Shown here in pieces: positions 1 to 10,675 of a DNA stretch of 64,000 bases; position 1 is the first letter of the stretch, and each line of letters opens with the position of its first letter. A model generated the notes under the pieces. The model was not told the origin of the DNA. It worked only from the letters and a program-made list of their open reading frames with translations, and ran no database searches. The position numbers and the translations under genes were made by a program. The stretch comes from Tetrapyrgos nigripes (lineage: Eukaryota; Basidiomycota; Agaricomycetes; Agaricales; Campanellaceae): NCBI GenBank assembly GCA_013368315.1, contig JAACJM010000233.1, positions 62,001 to 126,000 on the forward strand. Reading direction: 5' to 3'.

Positions 1-547
1 GATATTTTTCTTCAACGACAAAACATGTTACCTTTACAATTACCCTTCGTCACTTTCCTCCTTTCTTTGACGTTGGTTACGCCGAGTCAAAGCCGAATCT
101 GTTTCTCCCCTTCAACTGCCACTGTGTATGAGCTGCACCCCGCCGCCGTTTACATTCATGACATCCGAGATAACGGTAGATAGCAGTTCCAAAGCCCTTT
201 TTTCATTCGTTGTACTCGCTGTATAGCATTGTCATGTATGCTTTCGATCCGCATTATGAATCAATCATCTTGCTCTTTACCCCTTATCTCTCATGTACCC
301 GTGATGGTACAACTTGTTCCCCGAGCTTTCTTCAAGCTTTCCTCGAGTCGTTTAGAATCAAGATTGCCCTGAGTTTAAGTTTCGTGACTCTGCCAGTGTC
401 GCGTCGAAGTACCTTTGGAGTCATTATCTGCATTTATAAGTCCCATCTTGTCCTACGTCCTAGTATTATGATTATTTCCTCGTGATTCCTCGGTTGTCGT
501 GGTTTACGTAGTTTAACGAAATCCTTCAATAACCATATTCTTCATAG
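1..547. other. Intergenic stretch, no gene recognised
   Basis: The left edge of the window. The short open frames here have no recognisable motif and no convincing splice sites. It ends at the 5-bp duplication that borders the LTR element at 553. I see nothing else in it. Confidence 0.5.
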
Positions 548-552
548 GCTGA

Positions 553-638
553 TGTAACGGTTGTTACCATATTAAGTAGTATTAGTTAATACTTTCTCAC
601 CTTCTTAGATATATAAGTAACTTTAGTACTTCTGTGGC
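553..638 (+). repeat. Truncated 5' LTR (U3-like part only)
   Basis: Identical to the first 86 bp of the 3' LTR at 2149. It contains the TATA-like stretch GATATATAAG near 608-617 and stops about 25 bp downstream of it, close to where transcription would start. The remaining copy may therefore still act as a promoter for the frame that follows; that is inference. Confidence 0.8.
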
Positions 639-766
639 CCCGCATTAACCCTCACTATGATTACATTCTTATTGAGTATAATCGTAACCGGGCCGGATAC
701 CCACGCCACCAGCTCCAAGATCTCAACTTCAACCTTAACACCGGCGGTTTCGAGATCCCACGCCAT

Positions 767-1921
767 ATGTTCAAACTTCTTCGACAAAATAAATTCCCTA
801 ATCCTCGCTCCCTCACAGGCACTCCTGCAGGAGCTCAGACCTTCCCTATGACTTCCGATGATCTAAATCAATTAATCATCCAGTCCCAAGCCACAGGAGC
901 ATTCGATGTTTTGTACAACGTCGCATTCTTATGCTGGTTAGCCACGTTACTTAAGCATCTTCACACCATTGCTCCCTCCATTGTTCCTGAGCTATCCGGA
1001 GTTGCTCTGGAGTGCCTCTCAACCTCGCTTGAACCAGATTGGGCTTCGTTCCCAGTCTACCTCTCATACAATGACTTTTACCGCAATGAAACTGACTCCC
1101 CAGAACACTGGGGAAGCCACCCCACAAATATTCCCTCTATCCACAATGCACCTAAGCCTGATTCACCTCGTGTTGAATGGGCAGAGGCCATATTCGTTCA
1201 TTTCGATTCAAAAAGGCATCTTGGAGTCCGCATGGCCATTAATGGCAGTACTGGCTTTGCTTACATGCCCACTATCGACGCCTTTATCCTATACTACTCC
1301 CTTTCTCCCCTTGTCCCGTCCACGGATAGAAGCTCTGTCCCGGAGTTCCGTACCCATCTCGTCACCCTTCTCGCCATCCCTGGGCTCTACCGAGAGATTC
1401 TAACGAAAGATTCAGTCGATATCAACCCCACCCGATCCATCTCCCGATGCACTCGGGAGGCTGTGAAGAGTACCCGATCACTCGCTGTTTACCTCACCAA
1501 TAATTGCGGCATTACCACGGATGAAGCTGACCGATACAATGTCTGGGCACTACAATATTGCCTAGATGTGTGTCGCAACCCTACTTTCCCTGAGCATATG
1601 CGTTTTAAATATGCCCAGATCTTTGTCCACGCGCAAAACCGACTTCTTTTCCATCCACTGCCTATCCCAGTAAACGACACTTACCAATTTCCAAGTCACT
1701 GGGATATCAGTCACATCTCTGAGCATCGTCGTCGCATTGCCGTTCTCAATCACTGGAAGAACGCCGGCGGTCACCCCAAACTTTTTAGTCTTGATTACGA
1801 GCTACCCAAGCTCACTTATGCGCCACACAATCTCCCTGATACCGCTGTAAGCGGGCTCGCCAATATGAACATTGATACGGGCTCGGTGATTGACAATCAA
1901 TCCACGCAAGGGTCTACTTAG
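767..1921 (+). CDS. Unrecognised 384-aa protein inside the LTR element (gag-like by position)
   Basis: An uninterrupted 384-codon frame in the same orientation as the LTRs, ending about 220 bp before the polypurine tract. I do not recognise the family. No CCHC zinc knuckle, protease, integrase or reverse transcriptase motif is visible. Composition is that of a folded globular protein, with tryptophan, histidine and tyrosine spread throughout. An overlapping frame at 657-851 could be an earlier N-terminus displaced by a frameshift. Position suggests a gag-like protein, but it could also be a captured host gene. The start at 767 is only the first ATG in frame. Confidence 0.5.
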   Translation: MFKLLRQNKFPNPRSLTGTPAGAQTFPMTSDDLNQLIIQSQATGAFDVLYNVAFLCWLATLLKHLHTIAPSIVPELSGVALECLSTSLEPDWASFPVYLSYNDFYRNETDSPEHWGSHPTNIPSIHNAPKPDSPRVEWAEAIFVHFDSKRHLGVRMAINGSTGFAYMPTIDAFILYYSLSPLVPSTDRSSVPEFRTHLVTLLAIPGLYREILTKDSVDINPTRSISRCTREAVKSTRSLAVYLTNNCGITTDEADRYNVWALQYCLDVCRNPTFPEHMRFKYAQIFVHAQNRLLFHPLPIPVNDTYQFPSHWDISHISEHRRRIAVLNHWKNAGGHPKLFSLDYELPKLTYAPHNLPDTAVSGLANMNIDTGSVIDNQSTQGST

Positions 1922-2148
1922 ACTTGGGTTGGAATATGCGGTACTTGGAGGCGAGCTGACCTTGTCACGATGGTCCCGAGGGACTGGACTTGAGGGTTGG
2001 AGTGGGTCCTCGTATGTCAAAAATTCTTAATCTTCATTCATTCTCAGTGATACTTTACTTCCATGAATCCCATAATTATTCAAACACCAATCTCCACTCA
2101 TCCTTTGTTTTGTTTTCTTCGCATACGCTTCGTTCTAGCCGGGGAGAA

Positions 2149-2343
2149 TGTAACGGTTGTTACCATATTAAGTAGTATTAGTTAATACTTTCTCACCTTC
2201 TTAGATATATAAGTAACTTTAGTACTTCTGTGGCGAGAACTCTTTCTCTTACCTCGCCTTACCTGTCTTATACGTACCAGTGGTAATCTAAAAGCCCTGT
2301 CTTGCGTATTGAGGCCTTAGGCACTGAGAGAACCGGAGTTACA
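2149..2343 (+). repeat. Complete 3' LTR, 195 bp
   Basis: Runs from TGTAAC to GTTACA, with the TATA-like box at about 2204-2213. The target duplication GCTGA follows immediately at 2344-2348. Confidence 0.85.
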
Positions 2344-2348
2344 GCTGA

Positions 2349-5300
2349 AGTGGCAAGAAACGGTATGATGAGGATCATCAGAGGGGAGATAGGTTACTAC
2401 AGCGCAATTGTGACGATGGCGAGTGTGCTATAGATTGACGGAATTGATGAGTGCCCCAAAGGCTCCAATCATGATCCTGGAAGAATACATGAAGCAACGC
2501 GCTAGTGAGACTGACGATAACGTATCCTTGTGGTAACTGGAATTGACGCGGACGGGCTCCTTTGGGTCAGCGTCCGGCTGGAGTCGGAACTTCTGTAAAG
2601 GACCAAAAGAAGCCCCAGGCGTATTGCCACAGCGACTTGTATTCCAGGAATGTGCGTACGGCTAGAAATAAGTATTTCTTAACTTGAGAGAGATACCGTT
2701 TTTTGGATGGAGTGCTAAGGATACGACATTTGCATAGAAGTATCCAGTCTTGTAAAGGGTGAAAGGAGGATTGGTAAGGTTGGTAAGCGTGAGAAATTAC
2801 GGTTCCTTTCTTCTCCGCCGTCACCGACTTGGGTTTCACATCCGCAACCCTCCCCGCTCATTGCAGTGGGTGGTTTTCATGTCGCATTTGTCTCTCTACA
2901 TCAGACTCCTTCCAATCAGAACGTTGTAAATCCCAGCAAAATCCGCACTAGTAACTGCATGCCACACCGCACGCAGCGGTCTGAAGTCGCTCGGAACTTT
3001 GTGAAAATCGATAGAGCTTGCATGCTGTGCTTAGATGGGTTAGACGGAGAGTGGGTAGGAAATCTGAAGAGCAGAGAGCATGATAGCATGCAGTGAACCA
3101 AAGAGGTGTGTTTCTTTCTCTCTCTCTCTTCAGCGTTTTCCTAACAAAGTGGCTATTTGTCTATTGCACATGAAGAAGATCCCAGCCCTTCAGCTGGTTC
3201 TTCCTTTTCACTTTTGCGGGCCTATCTCAAACCGTCCTGAAAGCTCCAACACACCATGTTCTCACCGCACTCCCTCGAACGCAAACCCAGTAATGACAAC
3301 GACAATGTTACTCTCTCCGCTACCACTCCTCCGTTTCACTTCACAATGGACAACGGCTACATCCCCTCTACCAACACTGCCCTCTTCGTCGTTTCATATG
3401 GCGTCCTTTGGCTCAAAGCCTTTTTAACCGGAGGATGAGTTTCCGTTCCCTCCTACTCCAGCTCCGCCTACGCTGAGACGCCGTCTATGACCGTCTCTAC
3501 TCATACCGCTTGTACTCTTCCTCATAGCAGCGACTACGAGGTGGCTTCATCATCCTGTTGTGATGGGCTTGGTTGTTGGAACACCAGGGCGAGGCATCGT
3601 TGTTGGGCATACACGGGAGGCAACCGGGTCTTAACAGCATATCCATTTCCATATCCTTCCCTACTCCCTCGTCCGCTGCTTGTATGTCTCCATTAAACCA
3701 AGAGTCCACTAGCTTCTCGTATACTCTTACTCTTCGCCGCACTGGCATGACTACCGACCTAAACCCCCCATCCGCGTACGAGTTGCGGTTGGTGGTGTAG
3801 GGTTAGGGTTGGGAATGGGTGTAGGAATGTGGAAAAAGAAGAATAAACGAGGAAGGCAGGAAGATGGGAAGACGGCTAGACTTAACAGTGGGGATGCTTG
3901 GAGGCTGCAGGCTTGAGCTAAAGAGGGAGGAGGGTTATGTAGGCGTGCACTGCGATTGCGTGAGGGATTTAGTGCATGATTTGGGAATTTGGGAGTTGGG
4001 ATCTGAGACGTGAGATTTGGGATTGACGGGCACGAAGGGGGGGGAGGGGAGGACCGAGGGGGGCAGCGAGAGAGGGGCTATCGGGAGGTCATTGATGGGG
4101 TGGGATGGCTTGATGTGGATGTGGATGTGAGTGGGCGGAGATAGAGCGATGGTGGCATGTATAAGAGAAGGTGGATGAAACATGGGAAATGTCACTGGAA
4201 CTAGAACAGCGGATGGTTTCTTTGTGACTGTCCAACTTCGATCTTCTCTTCGTGTGGACAAATGGAGATGCAAGATATTTGGATAATCCAAGACGTACGT
4301 GCTCCATGCTACGGGCTATGGTTCACAGTCCTCGTTAATGCAATGCTGACACCTCTTCCTCTCTTCTCTCGCTGTACCAAGTCTGCGGCCTCGCCATGTA
4401 CCGTGTACGGAGCTTGTAACCAAGTCTTCTCTCACCTCGTCTCTCCCTATCTTCTGCCAAGACGTCCCCCCATCATATCAGCCCTCTTCCCCTCACCTCG
4501 TTATGATCAGTACAGTCCACAGTCCACCCAATTCCCAGCTCCCAGCTCCAGACTCTAGGTTTGTTCGACTTCGCTGCTGTCACGAAAGAGAAAGAGGAAG
4601 AGGAAGAGGAAGAAGGATACAAGATGATAGTCGGAATCAGGATTACATCCCCAGGAGGTGAAGGTGAAGGCCGAGGTGTTAGGCCGAAGGACGTGTTAGT
4701 GTCAAGCATTGGCGAAATGTGCTGTAATGAGGAAGGGGGAGGTATGAGGGAACAGGGCAAAGGGAACGAAATGGCTAGTGGATTCCATTCGTCCTTTGGG
4801 TATGAGTATTAGATGGCCGACGTCTATGCAGGGCGCAGAGAAGGAAGGGGGGAAGGTTAGGGAGTACGCATGCCATCCTGGGTTAGTCCTCAGTCGCTAT
4901 TGCTTCTGCTTCTAATATCACTGCCGACATTTTGTTGTTGCTGCCACCATCGCTACTGTCCACCTCTGATACCCTCCTCCCCCATTCATTCATTATCACG
5001 TCCTCAGCAGTCTCCTGTCGCGCTCCCCCGCCTAATTCCTTCTATCTTCATCCACTTCATGACATTTCGTAACTGGTCCTGACTGGTCGTCTTCGCCTTT
5101 CTGAGCCGTTTTGGCCGTCATCAATTTCGTATCGTATTTCTTTTGTCGTTTGTCGGTTCTGATATTGTCACCCCCACTCTCTTGCTTCGTGCTTTGCTTT
5201 TCTACCTTTTATTACCCTTTTTCATTTTCAGAGATGTAAACATATACGTACTCGTATGGGTCTTTTTGTTTTTTTCTTGGTCTTGGTCTTTGTCTTTGGA

Positions 5301-6480
5301 ATATATACCAGTCGGTTCCTTGTGCTTCTTTTTCTTGCATGTTTCGTTTGGACTCTGCGCTTTCCGTTTTGCGCATGTAAACCATTTTACTTTACCCCAC
5401 TTTATTTCTTCTTGGCATCCTTATTATCTTAGATACTGTACTTTCCTTTCTCTTCTCTGTTTGGGATTTAATGCTCGTCGTCTGGCTACTTTTTGTTTTC
5501 GCTGTTTTTCCTGGTATTGCTACTACTCATGTTGCTCTGGCTTTTTTTGTGGTTCTATTTGAGCTCCTTGGGTATTGTCCTCATCTTCGTCGGTAATAGA
5601 GATTGGTTTACTTACCTTATATATATGTAGTCTTACATACTTTTGCCGAGAAGATATGAGACGATTTTACGTTTCCTGGTGTGTTCTGCTCAGTCTCGAG
5701 AGGATGAGAGGGATGGTTGAATGGTGACGAAGGTGTTGTAGAAGTCTGGCTTGACGTTCCATGACCGTAGGCTTGGGAAAAGGCGTCGGGAGTAGAAATG
5801 AGTTGGTATGGTATTCAGCAAGGAGATTCCCGACTCTCGTAAGAGAGGCAGGGCCTTGTCGACCCGTAATGTGCAAATTTCACTGCAATCCACTACTCCT
5901 CCTTTAAAGTCGACATCCTACACCCCGGTCTCTTCAATCTTCTTTGTTACACTCCTGTCACTCCTCTGACTTCTCATGGAAAACAAGTTACAAAGTGCAT
6001 GAGCAAGCTCAAGTCTGCCCACTACGAAGGCTGAACTATTTCCCTAGTATCTACCGCTATCTCCTAGTCTCTAGGCAACAGGCTCCGTACGTCTTTGTTC
6101 TGCCATTCACCTGCTCCTTCCTACTCTACTCTGCAATTGGACTATCTGATCATCGTCAATAATTTTGTTCTCTACATGGTCTCGGTTTTCATATTAGTGC
6201 TGTAACGGTTTGACTATGGTCCGCTCCGACTTGGCTCGAAGTAGCTCTATTGATAATGGCTCCGGCTCTAGCCACAAGAGTCACATCATATTCGGATTGC
6301 AACCACGTGGTTACATTGTCATCTTGCCTTTTCTCCAAAGAAAATGCCGACTGCTCACTGTCCTTCTTCAATAGCCCTCCTCTGCAAAAATCTTTCCAAT
6401 TGGGATGCTGAGGAAGGGTCTGTCACTGCCATTGTACAGCTGAAGAGCTAGAGGATGTTGTGGTGTTGAGTCTAGACCTC
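2349..6480. other. Long gene-poor stretch with skewed base composition
   Basis: About 4.1 kb in which I cannot support a gene. Much is strongly strand-skewed: G-rich near 3830-4130, CT-rich near 4870-5060 and T-rich at 5100-5570. The skew creates open frames such as the 139-codon hydrophobic one at 5143-5562. A small frame at 3346-3438 follows a leader-like CA/CT-rich stretch but has no recognisable product. No mobile-element ends were found. Confidence 0.45.
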
Positions 6481-6488
6481 ATGATGAT

Positions 6489-7125
6489 TAGTGATGTGTG
6501 GGCTCGGGCCTGAAGCCCTAAGCCGGCCCAAACCAGGCCCAAAAAGCCCAAGCCAAGCCAGGCCTGACACAGGGCTTGCAGGGCCTGAGGGCCTGGGCTT
6601 GAGATTTTGCAAGCCCTCAGGCCAGGCCCCAGTCTTGACCTGTCCAGCGCTATTTCCATTTTAGGAAATGGTGCAGTCAGCGATGAGTTTTTCACCTTCA
6701 AGATTGGTACAGAGTGTTTACTTTATGACAGAGTAAAATAGTACATTACTTATATGTCTTGATCATGCTAGTAGTAATGGTGGAATGAGAGGATAGGGGT
6801 GTTTGTACATATTTGGCTAAAGCTTCTGCATAGACTCTAAGACTAAACTACAAGTAACTCTGCATTGGCATCCCTTCCATGTCATTTCTCTGTCAGAGGT
6901 CTCCAATGGTCAGTGATGGTCTTGAGTATCCTGACTGACTGCTTTGTGTGTATACATTAAGTCAGAGATGACCTCAGAATATCCCGAAAAATTTCTCCGA
7001 AAACCCCTGGCTCAGGCCCGAGCCTGGCCTGGCCTGCATTGGGCTTGGGCTCAAGGCTCAGGCCTCCATATTATCAGGCCTGAGCTCTCCAAAGCCAGGC
7101 CCAAGCCCGGGCCCACACATCACTA
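6489..7125. mobile_element. hAT-like nonautonomous element with GGCCTG-rich ends
   Basis: The termini are inverted: TAGTGATGTGTGGGC at 6489 and its complement ending at 7125, flanked by a perfect 8-bp direct repeat ATGATGAT at 6481-6488 and 7126-7133. The first ~130 bp and last ~125 bp are packed with copies of GGCCTG/CAGGCC and GGGCTTGGGC, resembling the subterminal transposase-binding repeats of hAT elements. The 380 bp middle is AT-richer and has no coding capacity. The 8-bp duplication and TAGTG start point to hAT; no transposase is present, so it would need help to move. Confidence 0.85.
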
Positions 7126-7133
7126 ATGATGAT

Positions 7134-8283
7134 AGTAAATATGTGCATACAAAGGTCCTTATGACCGGCTCTTTGTAATTAGTATATACACTCTTCTATA
7201 CTACTTTGTTACCTCTCACACATCACTGGTCCCTTCTGGTGATTCTTCCTATTCAGTCCTTTATACAAAGATAGAAACCAGAGCTATTGGAGCTGCTCCT
7301 TTCTCTAGTTCTGTGGTTTTTTATGGGTGGAATGTGCTTATAAAAGTGTGACTTGGGGGAGATGATGTGATGAGCTGGGAAGAGCTATCCTATGGCTGAT
7401 AAATGCAGTTCAAGATGAGGCACTGTGATCACCTAGGATCTCTTTTTGTGGGTGACCACAGAGCTTGAGTAATGACCAAACTCAGGGACTCTGTCTTGAG
7501 GAAACTCCTTATCAGATTGGAGACTAGGCCAGTTCATTGTGGAATGGATTGCAATGACTTGTAGACTTGTAGAAAATTACTTAGACCTCCAAGTTTTATA
7601 AGGTTGAACTTGGATTATAGAAGGCTGTTGGCTAATCTGGGTGGATGACTTGCTGGCTAGAGTTAGGATAAGCTGCTGAGTTGGGTAATTTGAGTGGGAG
7701 CACCTGCTGGCTAGGGTTGGGGTGGCTGGTCAGAGGTGTCCCTAAGTATCTTCTTCAAGTTCCTGTAAGAGCTGGCTCTTCCCAGCCAAAATCCATGCTG
7801 TACCCCCCCAAATGCAAATGTGGCTATGCCTAAGTATCTTCTTCCCAGCCTAACCCTAAGGGAGCAGTAACATAGGACTATGTTACAGTGAAGATATAGT
7901 AGGTAGGTATCACTCAGGAAGCGCCTCCAACCCCAATCTACCCAACACCACAGGGACCTACGACAGGGAAGATCTCCTTCGGATCGGCAATAATCAAGCC
8001 ATTGTAGTGGTTATTCAATATCGTCTGGAATTGTTTGGGTTTTTGGAGTTGGGAATTATTAATTAAATGTCAGTCTGCATGGGTGGTCGTTATAATTTAT
8101 ATTAACAGGGCTGATCTGTTTAAGCTTTCGGGCTTTCAGACTAACAGTTTTGGATTGGATATGATTTAGTTGATCAGTAGTTTGCTTTATAATGGGTACA
8201 GCAGCACATAAGTCTATGTCTATGTCTATGTCTGATCCCTATGTGTTATCCTCCCCACCGAGTTAAACTTATTCTTCAACGGA
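7134..8283. other. Gene-poor stretch with a hairpin repeat and a hexamer microsatellite
   Basis: No gene seen. It contains the repeat at 7849-7911 (annotated separately), a repeated 13-mer CCTAAGTATCTTC near 7743 and 7830, and a short TATGTC hexamer tract at about 8213-8233. Confidence 0.45.
7849..7911 (+). repeat. 63-bp repeat with hairpin; inverted copy at 19818
   Basis: Nearly the same sequence occurs in opposite orientation at 19818-19877. The core GTAACATAG-GA-CTATGTTAC is a 9-bp perfect hairpin here, with an 8-bp version in the other copy. It also has a CCTAACCCTAAG end. It may be the edge of a larger dispersed element. Confidence 0.65.
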
Positions 8284-8291
8284 ATGGGTAG

Positions 8292-9583
8292 TAGTAAGGC
8301 TGCAACCAAATACTATTAATTACTGTTATAACAGGTTAATAACATGTTATGCCTGAGTCCAGTAACAGGTTTTAACTGTTATAACCTGTTATAACTGCTT
8401 AGTCTCAATTGGTGGCCCATGGAGCTGAAAATAAGCTGTTTCAGACATATTCATGCCTCTTCAGTACCTGAATAAAGACAACCTCACCTGTCAGAGTACC
8501 AATTACTAACCTGCAAGAGTATTCCACCATCAAGAGCTGGTCCTGGAAAGCTTACAAAGACTCTTCCTTCACCAATCCTTCACCTTCTGCCAACTTATTG
8601 CAGTGAGGGTGCTCTAAGCTAGGTCTGAGCATGCTAAGTATGTAAATAAATAAAGAATTTTGCTTTTTGCATGGTAATGTAGTCATGGATTGCATTGAGG
8701 ACATATCAGCAGGCAAGCATGGGGTGGTAACAGTGACACTCCTGAAAAAGATGGATTTTCAGGACAGAAGGAGCCTGCATAAATCTATCTGAAATAAGGG
8801 AGAGGGGAGATGGTTATGTGAAAGGAAAACTGTGTGTACACTGTAGATGAGTGGTTAAGTCAGAAACAAGACTATTGTAAAGTATCAAAACAGAATCAGT
8901 TGAAAATAGGCTCTGTGAAGACTATCAGTAGATGGAAGTTTGAGTCAAAAAAAAGTGCCCATAGGGAACTAGTTTATAACTAGTTATAACTGGTTATAAC
9001 ATATTAAAACCTGTTACCTGTTAATTATGCTCTGAGGCATAACAGTATTTAACAGGTTGCAGCCTTAGGTAGTAGTGTTGGACATGACTCGACTCGACTC
9101 CAGCTAAGTCAGTGAGTTGAGCCGATCTGTAGTCGAGTCGAGTCAATACAACATCAGCCGACTCAGTGCGACTCGGCTGTGGCTCACTTGCAACTCTAGC
9201 CGTGTTTATTCTAGCGTCAACGGGGAGAGCATGTAAAAGAGTCCTAAGGCTCTGAAATCAATGTTCAGATTGTGGAATACTGTAGAATGTAGAAGGGGAA
9301 GCAATTGTAGGACAAAGGAGCATCTAATGTTTGAAGTTTTAAGAAAATGGTGGTTGGCATCAATATTGTATTAGGAGTGCCGCTTGAATGTCTTTAGTCA
9401 CGTAATGTATTGGCATACAGAGATACATACAGTACAATAAATACACAATTGAAGTCGACTCAGGTCGACTGGAGCCGGAGTGAGTGAGTTATTTACGGCT
9501 CCAGAGCCGAGTCATTGCAATAATGTAATCAAGCCATTGAGAGTTGAGCTGGAGTGAGCCAAAGTCGAGTCAGCGCAACACTA
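8292..9583. mobile_element. hAT-like nonautonomous element (CGAGTC-rich), split by a second element
   Basis: After removing the insertion at 8295-9067 and one copy of its duplication, this element starts TAGTGTTGGACATGACTCG and ends GTCAGCGCAACACTA at 9583. The direct repeat ATGGGTAG flanks it at 8284-8291 and 9584-9591. It is about 511 bp without the insert. GACTCGACTC-type repeats crowd both ends, as in hAT subterminal regions. It has no coding capacity. The first three bases (TAG, 8292-8294) are separated from the rest by the younger insertion. Confidence 0.85.
8295..9067. mobile_element. hAT-like nonautonomous element (TAACAGGTTATAAC-rich), nested
   Basis: The termini are TAAGGCTGCAACC (8295) and the exact complement GGTTGCAGCCTTA (ending 9067). 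A perfect 8-bp direct repeat GGTAGTAG lies at 8287-8294 and 9068-9075. The 773 bp element has subterminal runs of GTTATAACAGGTTA-type palindromes at both ends. It sits three bases inside the older element, so the insertion order is clear. No transposase frame. Confidence 0.9.
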
Positions 9584-9591
9584 ATGGGTAG

Positions 9592-10675
9592 ATATCTAAA
9601 TTCGGTGGAGATTCCTCACACGTCGTAATCTGGGGTGAATCGGCCGGTGAGCCTTCTCTTCAAGCTTTTGAGTATCGGTTCTACACTTTCTAAAGTTCTC
9701 TCCCTATGATTATGTTGATAATGAAATAACGTAGGCGCTGGCTCCGTACTAAACCACCCCATCGCAAACGAGGGACAAACAAATCCTCCTCTATTCCACG
9801 GTGCAATGTTGAGTTAGATTTTTTTTGCCTTCGGCTTATGAGTATGATGACTCGATTCCTAAAGTGAGTGAGTGATCATTGCCACTGATTTCGAGTTGGA
9901 ACCTCACTCAGTACTTCGTTTATTATATGGTATGGTAGGCGATCTACACCCAAGTCGTCAACCAATCAAAGTAAGTCTTCTTCTTCCTCTTCCCTCAAAA
10001 ACTAATCATTTCGATATCAATTCCCTCTCTCACAACTTGATAGCTGCGAAAAATACCCTAACCTCCTAAAAGAAAATCGCTAGCCCTGCGGGCGGTTATA
10101 TCAGCTCAGACTTTGGTGTCGTGGATGTGCCTTGATGCACTGTACTACAAATACAGTAAGGACCCGTTACATCCTTAGCCTATTATCGACGTTTATTGAG
10201 AGAGTGTACTGATGAGAAGAGTATTACGAGGCCGAAGAATGAGGCTGAGTTTTTTACACTCACTTTCTGCCTGTGGCTATATGAATAGCTCCCAGTTTTC
10301 CCCGTGCTATTGTTTCCGATTTTTCCCTTGCCCCTATCGTATCCAAATCTGCGGCTTGCCAAAGTTGCCGGTTAGGCGCCTTAGCTTTTCTTTCTCTCCT
10401 CTCTCATATTTATTCATCCACCAGTATATGTAGAAATACGTAGGTTAGAGGTCTTCAAGTTGCTAACTATTCTTCCGATCAGTGGCCTCATATTCGCCAC
10501 GCGCAGCATTGGCCCACATCCCTTTCATTACATTTACATAGCAACACTAGAGCGATATCGCACCTGATGGGAAGTATTGGGTAACAGGTCCTGATGTTGA
10601 AGTGAATCTGAAGCCGCATTCTCTGTGAGCAATACAAGAATGAAATGAAAACAGGAAGACGTATGATTCTACGAG
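9592..10675. other. Intergenic stretch downstream of the GMC gene
   Basis: No gene recognised. It contains one copy of the 60-bp dispersed repeat (10224-10282). The rest shows nothing I can interpret. Confidence 0.45.
10224..10282 (+). repeat. Dispersed ~60-bp repeat, copy A
   Basis: Starts TTACGAGGCCGAAGAATGAG and ends CTGTGGCTATAT. Four related copies lie at 19647-19705 (-), 23210-23270 (+), 34762-34820 (-) and 42304-42364 (+). Both ends and the middle TTTACACTC block are conserved, so the unit is a discrete sequence. Confidence 0.75.

Larger units (their letters stand above)
553..2343 (+). mobile_element. Deletion derivative of an LTR retrotransposon
   Basis: The element starts TGTAAC at 553 and ends GTTACA at 2343, a perfect inverted terminus, and is flanked by the direct repeat GCTGA at 548-552 and 2344-2348. 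The 3' LTR is complete (2149-2343, 195 bp) and is preceded directly by a purine tract, GGGGAGAA (2141-2148), the usual polypurine primer. The 5' LTR keeps only its first 86 bp (553-638), identical to 2149-2234; the rest of that LTR and the primer-binding site are missing. The interior holds one 384-codon frame and no reverse transcriptase or integrase motif. A single internal deletion after insertion explains this best. Confidence 0.88.

Noticed and set aside
3790..3815. Telomere-like GGGTTAGGG words (also at 7850, 15340 and 19870)
   Set aside because: Only one or two units each; too short to call an interstitial telomere.
5143..5562. 139-codon hydrophobic plus-strand frame, membrane-protein-like
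   Set aside because: The sequence is T-rich throughout, which by itself gives Phe/Leu/Ser/Tyr/Cys runs. No family motif, leader or splice support.
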